Assembly (NCBI GenBank): GCA_041859875.1
Contig: JBFLFY010000014.1
Span: 1-54,039 of the forward strand
Source of the DNA: Thermocaproicibacter sp041859875
Lineage (GTDB): Bacteria > Bacillota > Clostridia > Oscillospirales > Acutalibacteraceae
Reading direction: 5' to 3'
DNA: 54,039 nt
Shown here: in pieces, positions 47,043-54,039 of the stretch
Position numbering within the stretch: the first letter of the stretch is position 1
Layout: each line of letters opens with the position of its first letter
Translations under genes and position numbers: made by a program
The notes under the pieces: model-generated
Told to the model about the DNA's origin: nothing
Seen by the model: the letters and a program-made list of their open reading frames with translations, nothing else
The model's database searches: none

Positions 47043-50000
47043 ATGAAAGCTCATATCCATAAAGAAACAGATACAGATATAGAAAAAGGACAGCAAAGCA
47101 AAGGCGGTTCATTCCACGGGCACGAAGTCAAGCTTACCATCGCCATGATTGTAAAGAATGAGGAAAAAAAGCTTGACCGCTGCCTTTCTTCCCTGAAACC
47201 GCTGATGGATGCGGTGCCAAGCGAATTGATTATCACAGATACGGGAAGCACAGACCATACGGTAGAAATTGCAAAAAAATATACAGACCGTATTTTACGT
47301 TTCCAGTGGTGCGACGACTTTGCCGCAGCACGGAATACCGGCCTTTCCGCTGCGCGCGGGGAATGGTTGCTGGTGCTTGACGCCGATGAATGGCTTGAGG
47401 ATGCAGCCCCTGTTATCAACTTTTTCCGCAGCGGCGAATGTGACAGATGTAACTCGGCTGTCATGACAGTCCGCAATTACAGCAATGCCGAAAATACAGA
47501 GTATGACGACAGTTACTCCAGCCGGCTTATGAAAACCTTTCCGGGGATGCGTTATTCTCATATTGTCCATGAAAGCATTCCAACCATGATGCCGCTTAAA
47601 ATGGTCGACGCAGTTCTCAATCATGATGGGTATGCCTACCGTTCTGAAGAAGACAGGGAACAGCATGAGGAGCGAAACTTGAAACTAATGGAGCAGGAAC
47701 TGCAAAAGGATCCAAGTAATATAAAGACCTTGCTACAATACGGTTGTTATTTTGTGCAAAGCGACCCGGCAAAGGCTGTGGAATATGCCAGAAAAGGGGC
47801 AAAAGCAGCGTTAAAAAAACAGTCGAGTGACCGGGCGCATAACTTTACTCGTATAGAGTGCGTCCTCCTTCAGGCACTCTGCGGCGAAAGACGCTTCAAG
47901 GAGCTTTTGAATGAAGTTCCACGTGCCATTTCACAGGAAAAGGAACCTTGCCTTTTCCACCTTGAATTTTATTACCTTGCCCAATACGCGGCGTTTTGCC
48001 TGCAAAAGTACGAAACAGCAGTGGAGTACGGAAAAAAATATCTGCAGATGTACAGCTTGTATGAGCAAGGAAAAATGGACCGGTGTTTCTTCGTACTAGC
48101 AAATTTCCAATTTATTGGGCCAAAGTTCAAAGAATACTCTTCCATTTTTAACTGCAGGGCCTACCTGCAGCTTGGAAAAACAAAAGACGTAAAGAACTTT
48201 TTGGGAAAAATAGACCCTTCTGTGGAAAACGGTGCTGATTCTGTTGACCGGGATCTTTTTACCGAATATGCTGAAAAGATCGGGGATTGGGCTCCGTTTG
48301 TGCGGTATTACGGCAGGGTGCTTGCACTGAAAAATAAGAAGAAACTGGAAGATTTCTGCAACTATACAGAAGATTATTATCAGCATCACCATTCGCAGCA
48401 GGAAGCACTTCTCCGCGCATTCAGCGAGGGCGGCGGCGAGGATGAATTTTCTGCTATGTACCGCAGCCGTTTAGACGAATTGGAGCAAAGCAGCAAGTTC
48501 CACGGCCATGAAGTCCGGCTGACCATTACTATGATTGTGAAGAACGAGGAAAAGAAGCTGGAACGCTGCCTTTCTTCCTTAAAGCCGCTGATGAATGCCG
48601 TGCCAAGTGAATTGATTATCACCGACACGGGAAGCACAGACCATACGGTTGAGATAGCAAAGAAGTACACAGACCATATTTTACACTTTAAATGGTGCAA
48701 CGACTTTGCTGCAGCGCGCAATGTCGGTATTTCTGCGGCACGCGGAGAATGGCTGCTGATTCTTGACGCCGACGAGTGGTTTGAGAACACAGCACCGTTG
48801 GCAGAATTTTTCAACAGCGGCGAGTGTGACAACTATAATTCGGGCCAGCTGGTTGTTAAGAACTATACGAGTCTCAACAAAAAAGAGTATCTTATAAGTT
48901 ATTCTTACCGGTTGATGAGGACATTCCCGGGGATACGGTACTATAATACCGTTCATGAGGATCTTCCAATTAATCAGCCGACTAAATCGTTTGATTTGGT
49001 TTTAAGCCATGATGGATATGCCTTTCGTTCCAAAGAAGACAAAAATCGGCATGCTGGACGTAACATGAAGCTGATGGAAGAAGAACTTCAAAAGGACCCC
49101 GATGACATTAAAGCACTTTTCCAGTACTGCGCACAGAGCATCAACACAGATATGCAAAAGAGTGAGCAGTATGCCCGGCATGGAACTGAAGCTGCACTCA
49201 GACGGGATCCGGATGATTCAGCTCATGATTTTCTCCGCATGGAAAGTGTCCTTCTGAAAGTTCTTACTAACGAAAAAAAATACCGTGATATTTTAGCCGA
49301 AGTTCCAAAAGCACTGCTGCATGCGAAGCAGCCAGGAGTTTTCCATCTGGAATTTTACTACATCGCTCAGATGGCTGCTGTACAGCTGCAGGACTATGAA
49401 AAAACAGTAGAGTACGGAAAAAAATATCTGCAGATGTACAGCCTTTACGAAGCAGGGAAAATGGATCGTAACCTGCTGATGCTTTCAGACTTCCGTTTCA
49501 ACAGACCGCAGTATGCCGAAGTTGCCGCTATTACAAATAACAAGGCACTTCTTTCCCTTGGAAAAACGAGTGAAGTGCGTGACTTTTTGGATCAGCTGGA
49601 TGTTTCCGAGGAAGGCTCCACAGCAAACGGTGACCTTGACCTTTGCGCGGAATATGCCAACGCGGTGGACGACTGGTCGGCTCTGACCCAATATTACGAA
49701 AAGCTTCTTGCGTTGGATGACGGGCAGAAGCTGAAAAATTTTCAGAGCTATTTAGATGGCTACTTTACGGATTACCCTTCCCGAAAAGAGAAAATTCTGC
49801 GTGCGTTTTCTGAAAGTGCCGGGGACGATAATTATACACTGACCTGCTGTCTGGAGCTTGCGGAGCACGAAAATGACATTGGCAAAGCGGATTCCATCCT
49901 AGACACTATGCGGAAGAAAGACAACTTGTGGAGCTGCTATGAATCCGAAGCACTTTACTATATTTTGAAGAGAAAGACCAACCTAATTCCGTATCTTTCA

Positions 50001-50666
50001 CATATCGATCTTGATGACATCCCGCTTTTTGTTAGGAGGATAGACGCCCAACATGATGATTTTCCGGAAATCATAAAGGACTATGTGGCCGCTTATTCTT
50101 TTGAAAACGCGAAAGCGCTTTTCTGCATGAATTCACTGCTGGAGAGGGCTGTGCTCCGAAAGAACGCGGAAAACAATGAAGGGCAGTACGGCAGGCTGCT
50201 TCTGGCATATTTTCAGAATTCGGCCCGTTATGTCTATTGTATTTACAAGCCGGAGATCCTGACTGCTGCAGGAATTTCCGCATTGCCGCGCGCTTACCGT
50301 TTTGGGTATTATGCAGGTGAAGCATTGAAAGCAAAACAGCAGGGCGACGGTGTGCACTACCTTGAGAGTCTTCATGCTGGGCTGAAGGCTTACCCGGCGA
50401 TGAAAGAGCCAATTTCATTTTTGCTGAAAAGGCTGGAAGCAAAACAGGAAAAGCAGGATGCACGGGCGAGAGAATTTGAGGAATTGACATGGAAGGTAAA
50501 AAAGAACATTGAATATCTCATTTCCCAGGGCGACCTGAAGCAGGCAGGTGCATATACGCTGCAGCTTGCCAAACTGATACCCGAAGATGATGACCTGCGC
50601 CGTTTCCGCAAACTAACGCACACGGAGCCTACCATGGAAGAGATTGCTTCTAAGCTGCCGCAGTAA
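47043..50666 (+). CDS. Large tandem-duplicated family 2 glycosyltransferase with TPR repeats
   Basis: A 1207-residue protein made of two glycosyltransferase/TPR modules in tandem, period 462 codons. Each starts with a GT-A domain (LTIAMIVKNEEKKLDRCLSS at about residue 29 and LTITMIVKNEEKKLERCLSS at about 491) and contains DTGSTDHT plus a metal motif (VLDADEWLE, ILDADEWFE). Each is followed by about 330 residues of helical repeats. A third helical region covers about 940-1207. Both catalytic modules look intact. GGAAGGAG precedes the ATG. The sigma-28-like promoter and nearby flagellin suggest transfer of several sugars to flagellin; a role in surface polysaccharide is the alternative. Confidence 0.92.
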   Translation: MKAHIHKETDTDIEKGQQSKGGSFHGHEVKLTIAMIVKNEEKKLDRCLSSLKPLMDAVPSELIITDTGSTDHTVEIAKKYTDRILRFQWCDDFAAARNTGLSAARGEWLLVLDADEWLEDAAPVINFFRSGECDRCNSAVMTVRNYSNAENTEYDDSYSSRLMKTFPGMRYSHIVHESIPTMMPLKMVDAVLNHDGYAYRSEEDREQHEERNLKLMEQELQKDPSNIKTLLQYGCYFVQSDPAKAVEYARKGAKAALKKQSSDRAHNFTRIECVLLQALCGERRFKELLNEVPRAISQEKEPCLFHLEFYYLAQYAAFCLQKYETAVEYGKKYLQMYSLYEQGKMDRCFFVLANFQFIGPKFKEYSSIFNCRAYLQLGKTKDVKNFLGKIDPSVENGADSVDRDLFTEYAEKIGDWAPFVRYYGRVLALKNKKKLEDFCNYTEDYYQHHHSQQEALLRAFSEGGGEDEFSAMYRSRLDELEQSSKFHGHEVRLTITMIVKNEEKKLERCLSSLKPLMNAVPSELIITDTGSTDHTVEIAKKYTDHILHFKWCNDFAAARNVGISAARGEWLLILDADEWFENTAPLAEFFNSGECDNYNSGQLVVKNYTSLNKKEYLISYSYRLMRTFPGIRYYNTVHEDLPINQPTKSFDLVLSHDGYAFRSKEDKNRHAGRNMKLMEEELQKDPDDIKALFQYCAQSINTDMQKSEQYARHGTEAALRRDPDDSAHDFLRMESVLLKVLTNEKKYRDILAEVPKALLHAKQPGVFHLEFYYIAQMAAVQLQDYEKTVEYGKKYLQMYSLYEAGKMDRNLLMLSDFRFNRPQYAEVAAITNNKALLSLGKTSEVRDFLDQLDVSEEGSTANGDLDLCAEYANAVDDWSALTQYYEKLLALDDGQKLKNFQSYLDGYFTDYPSRKEKILRAFSESAGDDNYTLTCCLELAEHENDIGKADSILDTMRKKDNLWSCYESEALYYILKRKTNLIPYLSHIDLDDIPLFVRRIDAQHDDFPEIIKDYVAAYSFENAKALFCMNSLLERAVLRKNAENNEGQYGRLLLAYFQNSARYVYCIYKPEILTAAGISALPRAYRFGYYAGEALKAKQQGDGVHYLESLHAGLKAYPAMKEPISFLLKRLEAKQEKQDARAREFEELTWKVKKNIEYLISQGDLKQAGAYTLQLAKLIPEDDDLRRFRKLTHTEPTMEEIASKLPQ

Positions 50667-50716
50667 TGTAGAATCAGTCCTAAAAGTTAATTTTATCAAT
50701 AAAGGAGAACAGGATC

Positions 50717-51901
50717 ATGAACGTACCGATTTTAGACCTTAAACGCCAATACAAACCTCTGCAGGCCGAACTGGAATCTGCAGTAAATGCCTGCATGGCA
50801 ACCGGAATGTATATTATGGGTAAACCGGTTACCGACTTTGAAAGTCAGATGGCGGAGTTCCTTGGCGTAAAATATGTGGTTACAACCGGAAACGGCACCG
50901 ACTCCCTTGTGATTGCCCTTCGCGCCTGCGGTGTTAAGCCGGGCGATGAGGTCATTACAACGCCATTCACCTTTTTTGCAACGGCGGAAGCGGTTGCGCT
51001 TGTTGGCGCAACGCCGGTTTTTGCGGATGTGCAGGAGGACTCGTTTGACCTTGATCCAACAAGTGTAGAGTCAAAAATCACGCCGAAAACGAAGGCGATT
51101 CTTCCAGTACATATTTTTGGCTACCCAGCTGACATGGATGCCATCCATATGATAGCGGAAAAGCATGGGCTGAAAGTAATAGAAGATGCCTGCCAGGCAA
51201 TCGGAGCGGAGTATAAAGGAAAAAAGACCGGAACCCTTGGCGACATGGGCTGCTTTTCCTTTTTCCCGACCAAAAACCTAGGGTCTTTTGGCGACGGCGG
51301 CATGATAACGACCAATAATGCGGACTATGCGCTGATTTGCCGAGCCCTGCGGGAGCATGCCGGCGGGAAGCTGGGTGCGGATGCGCGCTGGCTGGTCGAA
51401 GGTGTAAAAGATGAATTTGCGAAAGACGTGGCATCCGACGCGCTGTATAACCCATATAAATATTATAATTATCTGATTGCGTATAACTCCCGCCTGGATG
51501 CGATACAGGCAACAATTTTGAGCATCAAGCTCAAGCACTTGAACGAATTTAACGCAAAACGTGCGGCAAACGCCGAGTTTTACAACAGCCACCTGGATCA
51601 GGACAAGTTCGTTACGCCAAAGCCTTCCAAAGATGTGAAGGCCTGCTGGCACCAGTACGCCATCCGGACGAAGAAGAAGGAAGAGCTGGGTTCTTACCTT
51701 GCGGAACATCATGTGGCTTCCGCGGCGTTTTACCCGGTGCCGCTTCATTTGCAGAAAGCTTTTGGGTACCTTGGGTACAAAGAAGGCGACCTGCCTGTCG
51801 CGGAAAAAATCTGCAGTGAAACGGTGTGTCTGCCGGTGTTTCCGGAACTGACGGAAGAAGAGCGGCAGTATGTTGTAGACACAGTAAACAGTTTTGAATA
51901 A
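50717..51901 (+). CDS. DegT/DnrJ/EryC1/StrS-type sugar aminotransferase
   Basis: A 394-residue PLP enzyme that transaminates a keto nucleotide sugar. The N-terminal VPILDLKRQYKPLQAE and the TGNGTDSLVIALRACG, EVITTPFTFFATAEA motifs are typical. The PLP Lys is in FFPTKNLGSFGDGG, and the HQYAIRTKKK segment lies near the C-terminus. AAAGGAG precedes the ATG. The best match in layout is WlbC/WbpE, which makes UDP-GlcNAc(3NH2)A from the 3-keto uronate, because a WlbA-like dehydrogenase and a WlbB-like acetyltransferase follow in the same operon. Confidence 0.92.
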   Translation: MNVPILDLKRQYKPLQAELESAVNACMATGMYIMGKPVTDFESQMAEFLGVKYVVTTGNGTDSLVIALRACGVKPGDEVITTPFTFFATAEAVALVGATPVFADVQEDSFDLDPTSVESKITPKTKAILPVHIFGYPADMDAIHMIAEKHGLKVIEDACQAIGAEYKGKKTGTLGDMGCFSFFPTKNLGSFGDGGMITTNNADYALICRALREHAGGKLGADARWLVEGVKDEFAKDVASDALYNPYKYYNYLIAYNSRLDAIQATILSIKLKHLNEFNAKRAANAEFYNSHLDQDKFVTPKPSKDVKACWHQYAIRTKKKEELGSYLAEHHVASAAFYPVPLHLQKAFGYLGYKEGDLPVAEKICSETVCLPVFPELTEEERQYVVDTVNSFE

Positions 51902-51929
51902 TCGAATCTATGGAAAGGCGCTGAAAAAC

Positions 51930-52895
51930 ATGATAAAAATCGGAGTAATCGGCACCGGGAATATGGGCAAAAACCATGTTCGAATTCTTCATGAAGAGCG
52001 GACGGAATTTGAGCTTGTTGGTATTTATGATGCCAACCCGGAAACAGCCGCTTCCTTTGCGCAGAAATATCAGGTAAAAGCAGCGGCTTCTGTTGAGGAA
52101 CTGCTGGGCTGGGTCGATGCAGTCGTAATTGCCGTACCGTCTTCTCTGCACTGCGAAGTTGCGTTGAAAGCAGCGGCGAAAGGTGTTCATGCACTGGTTG
52201 AAAAGCCGCTCGCTTTAAATTTTGCCGATGCACAGAAAATTGATGAAGCGTTCCGTACAGCGGGAAAAGTACTTCTTGTTGGGCATGTTGAACGGTATAA
52301 TCCTGTTGTTATAGAAATGCAGAATATTATGTCCAGCGAGCAGGCGGTTGCGGTCGATATTCATAGATGCAGCCCTTACAGCCCCCGTATTTCCGACGCC
52401 GATGTCATTTCAGACTTAATGATTCACGATATTGATATGCTGTGCAACGGTTTTGGCGGTGGAAAAATTAAACAGCTGAGTGCTCAAGGCAAAGTTGTTG
52501 TCAGCGGGGACAAGCTGGACTATGTTCAGGCACTGATTACATTTGAAAGCGGCCTTCTGGGCTCCATCACAGCAAGCAGAATCACAGAAGATAAAATCAG
52601 AACAGTGGACATCCATGCCCGGAACGGATTTATCCATGCTGACCTTCTCAACCATGGCCTGCAGATTTCCAGAAGAACAAGCTACGCAAACGGCACAAGC
52701 CATTTTCCGCTTCTTTATAAGCAGGAGAGTGTTGTTGAAAAGGTTGTGGTTCCCTCTTTTGAACCACTGCGGAAAGAGCTTCTCACGTTTGCCGAGTGCA
52801 TTAAAAATGGTACACAGCCAGCAACAGGCGGTAAGACATCTGCCTACGCAATTCAGGTTGCTTCCGCAATTCGTGAAGCGGCCCGGAAAGGTTGA
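51930..52895 (+). CDS. Gfo/Idh/MocA family oxidoreductase, WlbA/WbpB-like
   Basis: A 321-residue NAD-dependent dehydrogenase. The Rossmann motif is IGVIGTGNMGKNHVRI, the family's catalytic Lys-Pro is in HALVEKPLAL, and the C-terminal alpha/beta domain contains DLMIHDIDMLC, in which the His is usually catalytic. Between an aminotransferase and an acetyltransferase it is likely to oxidise C3 of a UDP-N-acetylglucosaminuronate. The ATG at 51930 begins the conserved strand; an earlier TTG in the same frame is unsupported. It is 28 bases after the aminotransferase gene. Confidence 0.9.
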   Translation: MIKIGVIGTGNMGKNHVRILHEERTEFELVGIYDANPETAASFAQKYQVKAAASVEELLGWVDAVVIAVPSSLHCEVALKAAAKGVHALVEKPLALNFADAQKIDEAFRTAGKVLLVGHVERYNPVVIEMQNIMSSEQAVAVDIHRCSPYSPRISDADVISDLMIHDIDMLCNGFGGGKIKQLSAQGKVVVSGDKLDYVQALITFESGLLGSITASRITEDKIRTVDIHARNGFIHADLLNHGLQISRRTSYANGTSHFPLLYKQESVVEKVVVPSFEPLRKELLTFAECIKNGTQPATGGKTSAYAIQVASAIREAARKG

Positions 52896-52907
52896 GAATG
52901 GTGAAAT

Positions 52908-53459
52908 ATGAGTAATGGATTCATCCACCCGAGCGCACATGTTTCGGATGAAGCAAAAATAGGAGAGGGCACAAAGGTCTGGATTAACAGCCAGATTCGG
53001 GAGAAGACTTCCATTGGCCGGGACTGCATCATCAGCAAGGACACCTACGTCGATTTTGATGTGGTCATAGGGGACCGCTGTAAGATTCAGAACGGGGTAT
53101 CTTTATACCACGGGGTTGTGCTGGAGGACGACGTGTTTGTTGGGCCGAATGCTGCTTTTACAAATGATTACTACCCGCGTGCGTTTAGCGGCGACAGCTG
53201 GAAAGTTTTCCGTACACTTGTAAAACATGGTGCTTCCATAGGAGCAAATGCAACCATCCTGTGCGGTCATACCCTAGGGGAATATTGCATGGTTGGATGC
53301 GGAAGCGTTGTTACGAAGGATGTTCCACCGCACGCATTAGTGGTTGGAAACCCCGCGCGCGTTGTGGGTTACGTCTGCAAATGCGGCCATAAGCTCGATG
53401 AGAGCGGTCGGTGTGAACAGTGCGGCAAGCAGTATGACTTAAATACTTTTGCTAAATAG
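52908..53459 (+). CDS. Hexapeptide-repeat sugar N-acetyltransferase (WlbB/WbpD-like) with zinc ribbon
   Basis: A 183-residue left-handed beta-helix acyltransferase. Hexapeptide repeats run from about residue 15 to 140 (IGRDCIISKDTYVDF, IGANATILCGHTLGE, VGCGSVVTKDVPPHALVVGNP), and the FTNDYYPR loop carries the probable catalytic Asn-Asp region. A C-terminal zinc ribbon follows (CKCGHKL...CEQCG). This fits the UDP-2-acetamido-3-amino sugar N-acetyltransferase that completes a 2,3-diacetamido uronate. It is the last gene of the operon; the terminator lies 26 bases further on. Confidence 0.92.
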   Translation: MSNGFIHPSAHVSDEAKIGEGTKVWINSQIREKTSIGRDCIISKDTYVDFDVVIGDRCKIQNGVSLYHGVVLEDDVFVGPNAAFTNDYYPRAFSGDSWKVFRTLVKHGASIGANATILCGHTLGEYCMVGCGSVVTKDVPPHALVVGNPARVVGYVCKCGHKLDESGRCEQCGKQYDLNTFAK

Positions 53460-53484
53460 GTTAGCTTTTCTTTGGGGATAACGT

Positions 53485-53525
53485 ACAGGCCGGAGGCAGA
53501 ATTTTTGGCTTCCGGCCTGTTTTTA
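53485..53525 (+). terminator. Terminator of the glycosylation operon
   Basis: ACAGGCCGGAGGC pairs with GCTTCCGGCCTGT (one wobble) around a T-rich loop, followed by TTTTAATTTT. Confidence 0.92.
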
Positions 53526-53530
53526 ATTTT

Positions 53531-53568
53531 GGGTTATTGCAAAGTTTCCGCTAAGGCCCTTTTCAAAA
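53531..53568 (-). repeat. Dispersed intergenic repeat, copy D
   Basis: Leftward, CTTTTGAAAAGGGCC followed by TTAGCGGAAACTTTGCAATA and ACCC matches the family core. It lies just after the operon terminator. Confidence 0.7.
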
Positions 53569-53645
53569 GTAAAGCCCATAGGAAGATACGTGTTCGGAGC
53601 CGCACGGCAATGAGAAAAGTTTTGCAGTATCGCTTTGGAAGTACA

Positions 53646-53693
53646 GCAAAGTTTCCGCTAAGGCCCTTTTCAAAGGGCCGGGAAAAGGGTCGA
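53646..53693 (-). repeat. Dispersed intergenic repeat, copy E
   Basis: Leftward, CCCGGCCCTTTGAAAAGGGCC forms the hairpin arm and is followed by TTAGCGGAAACTTTGCTG. It is nearly identical to copy D over 27 bases and lies between it and the flagellin terminator. Confidence 0.7.
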
Positions 53694-53694
53694 A

Positions 53695-53721
53695 AAAAGA
53701 ACCTCCGGCAAAAGCCGGAGG
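53695..53721 (-). terminator. Terminator of the flagellin gene
   Basis: Leftward, CCTCCGGC pairs with GCCGGAGG around TTTT and is followed by TTCTTTTTTCG, 33 bases after the flagellin stop. Confidence 0.88.
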
Positions 53722-53753
53722 CCCTTTTGTTTATGCTAAATGCTTTCGAACGA

Positions 53754-54039
53754 TTAGCCCTTGATAAGGGAAAGAACGTTCTGCGGCTGAGTGTTAGCCT
53801 GAGCCAGCATAGCATTCGCAGCCTGCGAGAGGATCTGGTTCTTAGAATACTGTACGTATTCATCCGTCATATCCACGTCGCGGATTGTGCTTTCTGCAGA
53901 GGTCAGGTTTTCACCCATTGTGCTCAGGTTGTTGGAAGTGTGCTCCAGCTCATTCTGAAGGGCACCAAGGTCAGCACGCGTTGTAGAAACAGTGTTTACA
54001 GCGTTCTTAATGGTGTCAATAGCTGTCTGAGCATCTGTC
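53754..54039 (-). CDS. hag: Flagellin, C-terminal part
   Basis: The 3' end of a flagellin gene; the rest lies beyond the window. About 94 residues of the conserved C-terminal D0/D1 coiled coil are visible: RADLGALQNELEHTSNNLS, the SAESTIRDVDMTDEYVQYS segment, and the final ILSQAANAMLAQANTQPQNV followed by LSLIKG. This is the pattern of Firmicutes Hag/FliC. The gene converges with the sugar-modification operon, which supports the flagellin-glycosylation reading of that operon. The neighbouring DNA at the edge may carry fliW, csrA or fliD, but none is visible. Confidence 0.97.
   Translation of the reverse strand, partial: TDAQTAIDTIKNAVNTVSTTRADLGALQNELEHTSNNLSTMGENLTSAESTIRDVDMTDEYVQYSKNQILSQAANAMLAQANTQPQNVLSLIKG

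Noticed and set aside
1..54039. CRISPR array, tRNA/rRNA genes, prophage or transposase genes
   Set aside because: No regularly spaced direct repeats, cloverleaf-like segments, rRNA motifs or transposase/integrase motifs were found in the intergenic regions.

Overview
The window reads as chromosome of an anaerobic, spore-forming, flagellated Firmicute of class Clostridia, most likely Oscillospiraceae/Ruminococcaceae. The basis is spoIIID behind a sigma-E-like promoter, strong AGGAGG-type ribosome sites with frequent TTG/GTG starts, a class 1B (NAD-linked) dihydroorotate dehydrogenase, a Rex-type box in front of an iron alcohol dehydrogenase, ECF transport, flagellin and two chemoreceptors. No tRNA, rRNA, CRISPR array, phage gene or transposase was found. 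The family-level placement is inference. Layout: 1-2.1 kb holds the end of the ribosomal protein operon (rpoA, rplQ) and a DegV protein; 2.2-4.3 kb a chemoreceptor. From 4.3 to 10.9 kb a leftward operon carries ydcF, pyrC, pyrF, pyrK, a GNAT gene, pyrD, a frameshifted Cys-rich mini-gene, a histidine phosphatase and ruvX. From 11 to 14.1 kb are serC, serA and a small membrane protein. From 14.4 to 17 kb an attenuator-bearing leader precedes a small membrane protein and an Amt-PII fusion. From 17 to 22.2 kb a two-component system (response regulator frameshifted) faces a three-gene ABC exporter. 

The 22.2-25.7 kb stretch is the least explained part: a diverged cobalamin-riboswitch-like element lying antisense to the end of a DUF1292 gene; an approximately 690-nt transcription unit with no substantial reading frame, bounded by a near-perfect promoter and an intrinsic terminator and containing repeated ribosome-site/start-codon modules; niaR; a lipoprotein-like gene; and a small decayed membrane-protein gene. 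From 25.7 to 33 kb come a HAD phosphatase, an aromatic acid exporter-like protein, the iron alcohol dehydrogenase, an OmpR-type regulator lacking its phospho-acceptor Asp, a lytic transglycosylase, a patatin and prfC. From 33.1 to 38.4 kb a leftward operon links a Crp-type regulator, a nucleoside phosphorylase, an ECF transporter and a nicotinamidase-like hydrolase, which fits salvage of a nucleoside, possibly nicotinamide riboside. From 38.8 to 41.6 kb are spoIIID, a phasin-like protein, an ABC1/UbiB kinase and an Lrp regulator. 

From 41.9 to 45.6 kb are an orphan 57-codon gene with complete expression signals, a second chemoreceptor and enolase. From 45.8 kb to the end are glycosyltransferases and nucleotide-sugar genes beside flagellin: a four-gene operon (a 1207-residue duplicated glycosyltransferase, aminotransferase, dehydrogenase, acetyltransferase) starts from a sigma-28-like promoter, which ties it to motility and suggests flagellin glycosylation with a diacetamido sugar. 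A short hairpin-plus-tail repeat occurs five times in intergenic DNA.
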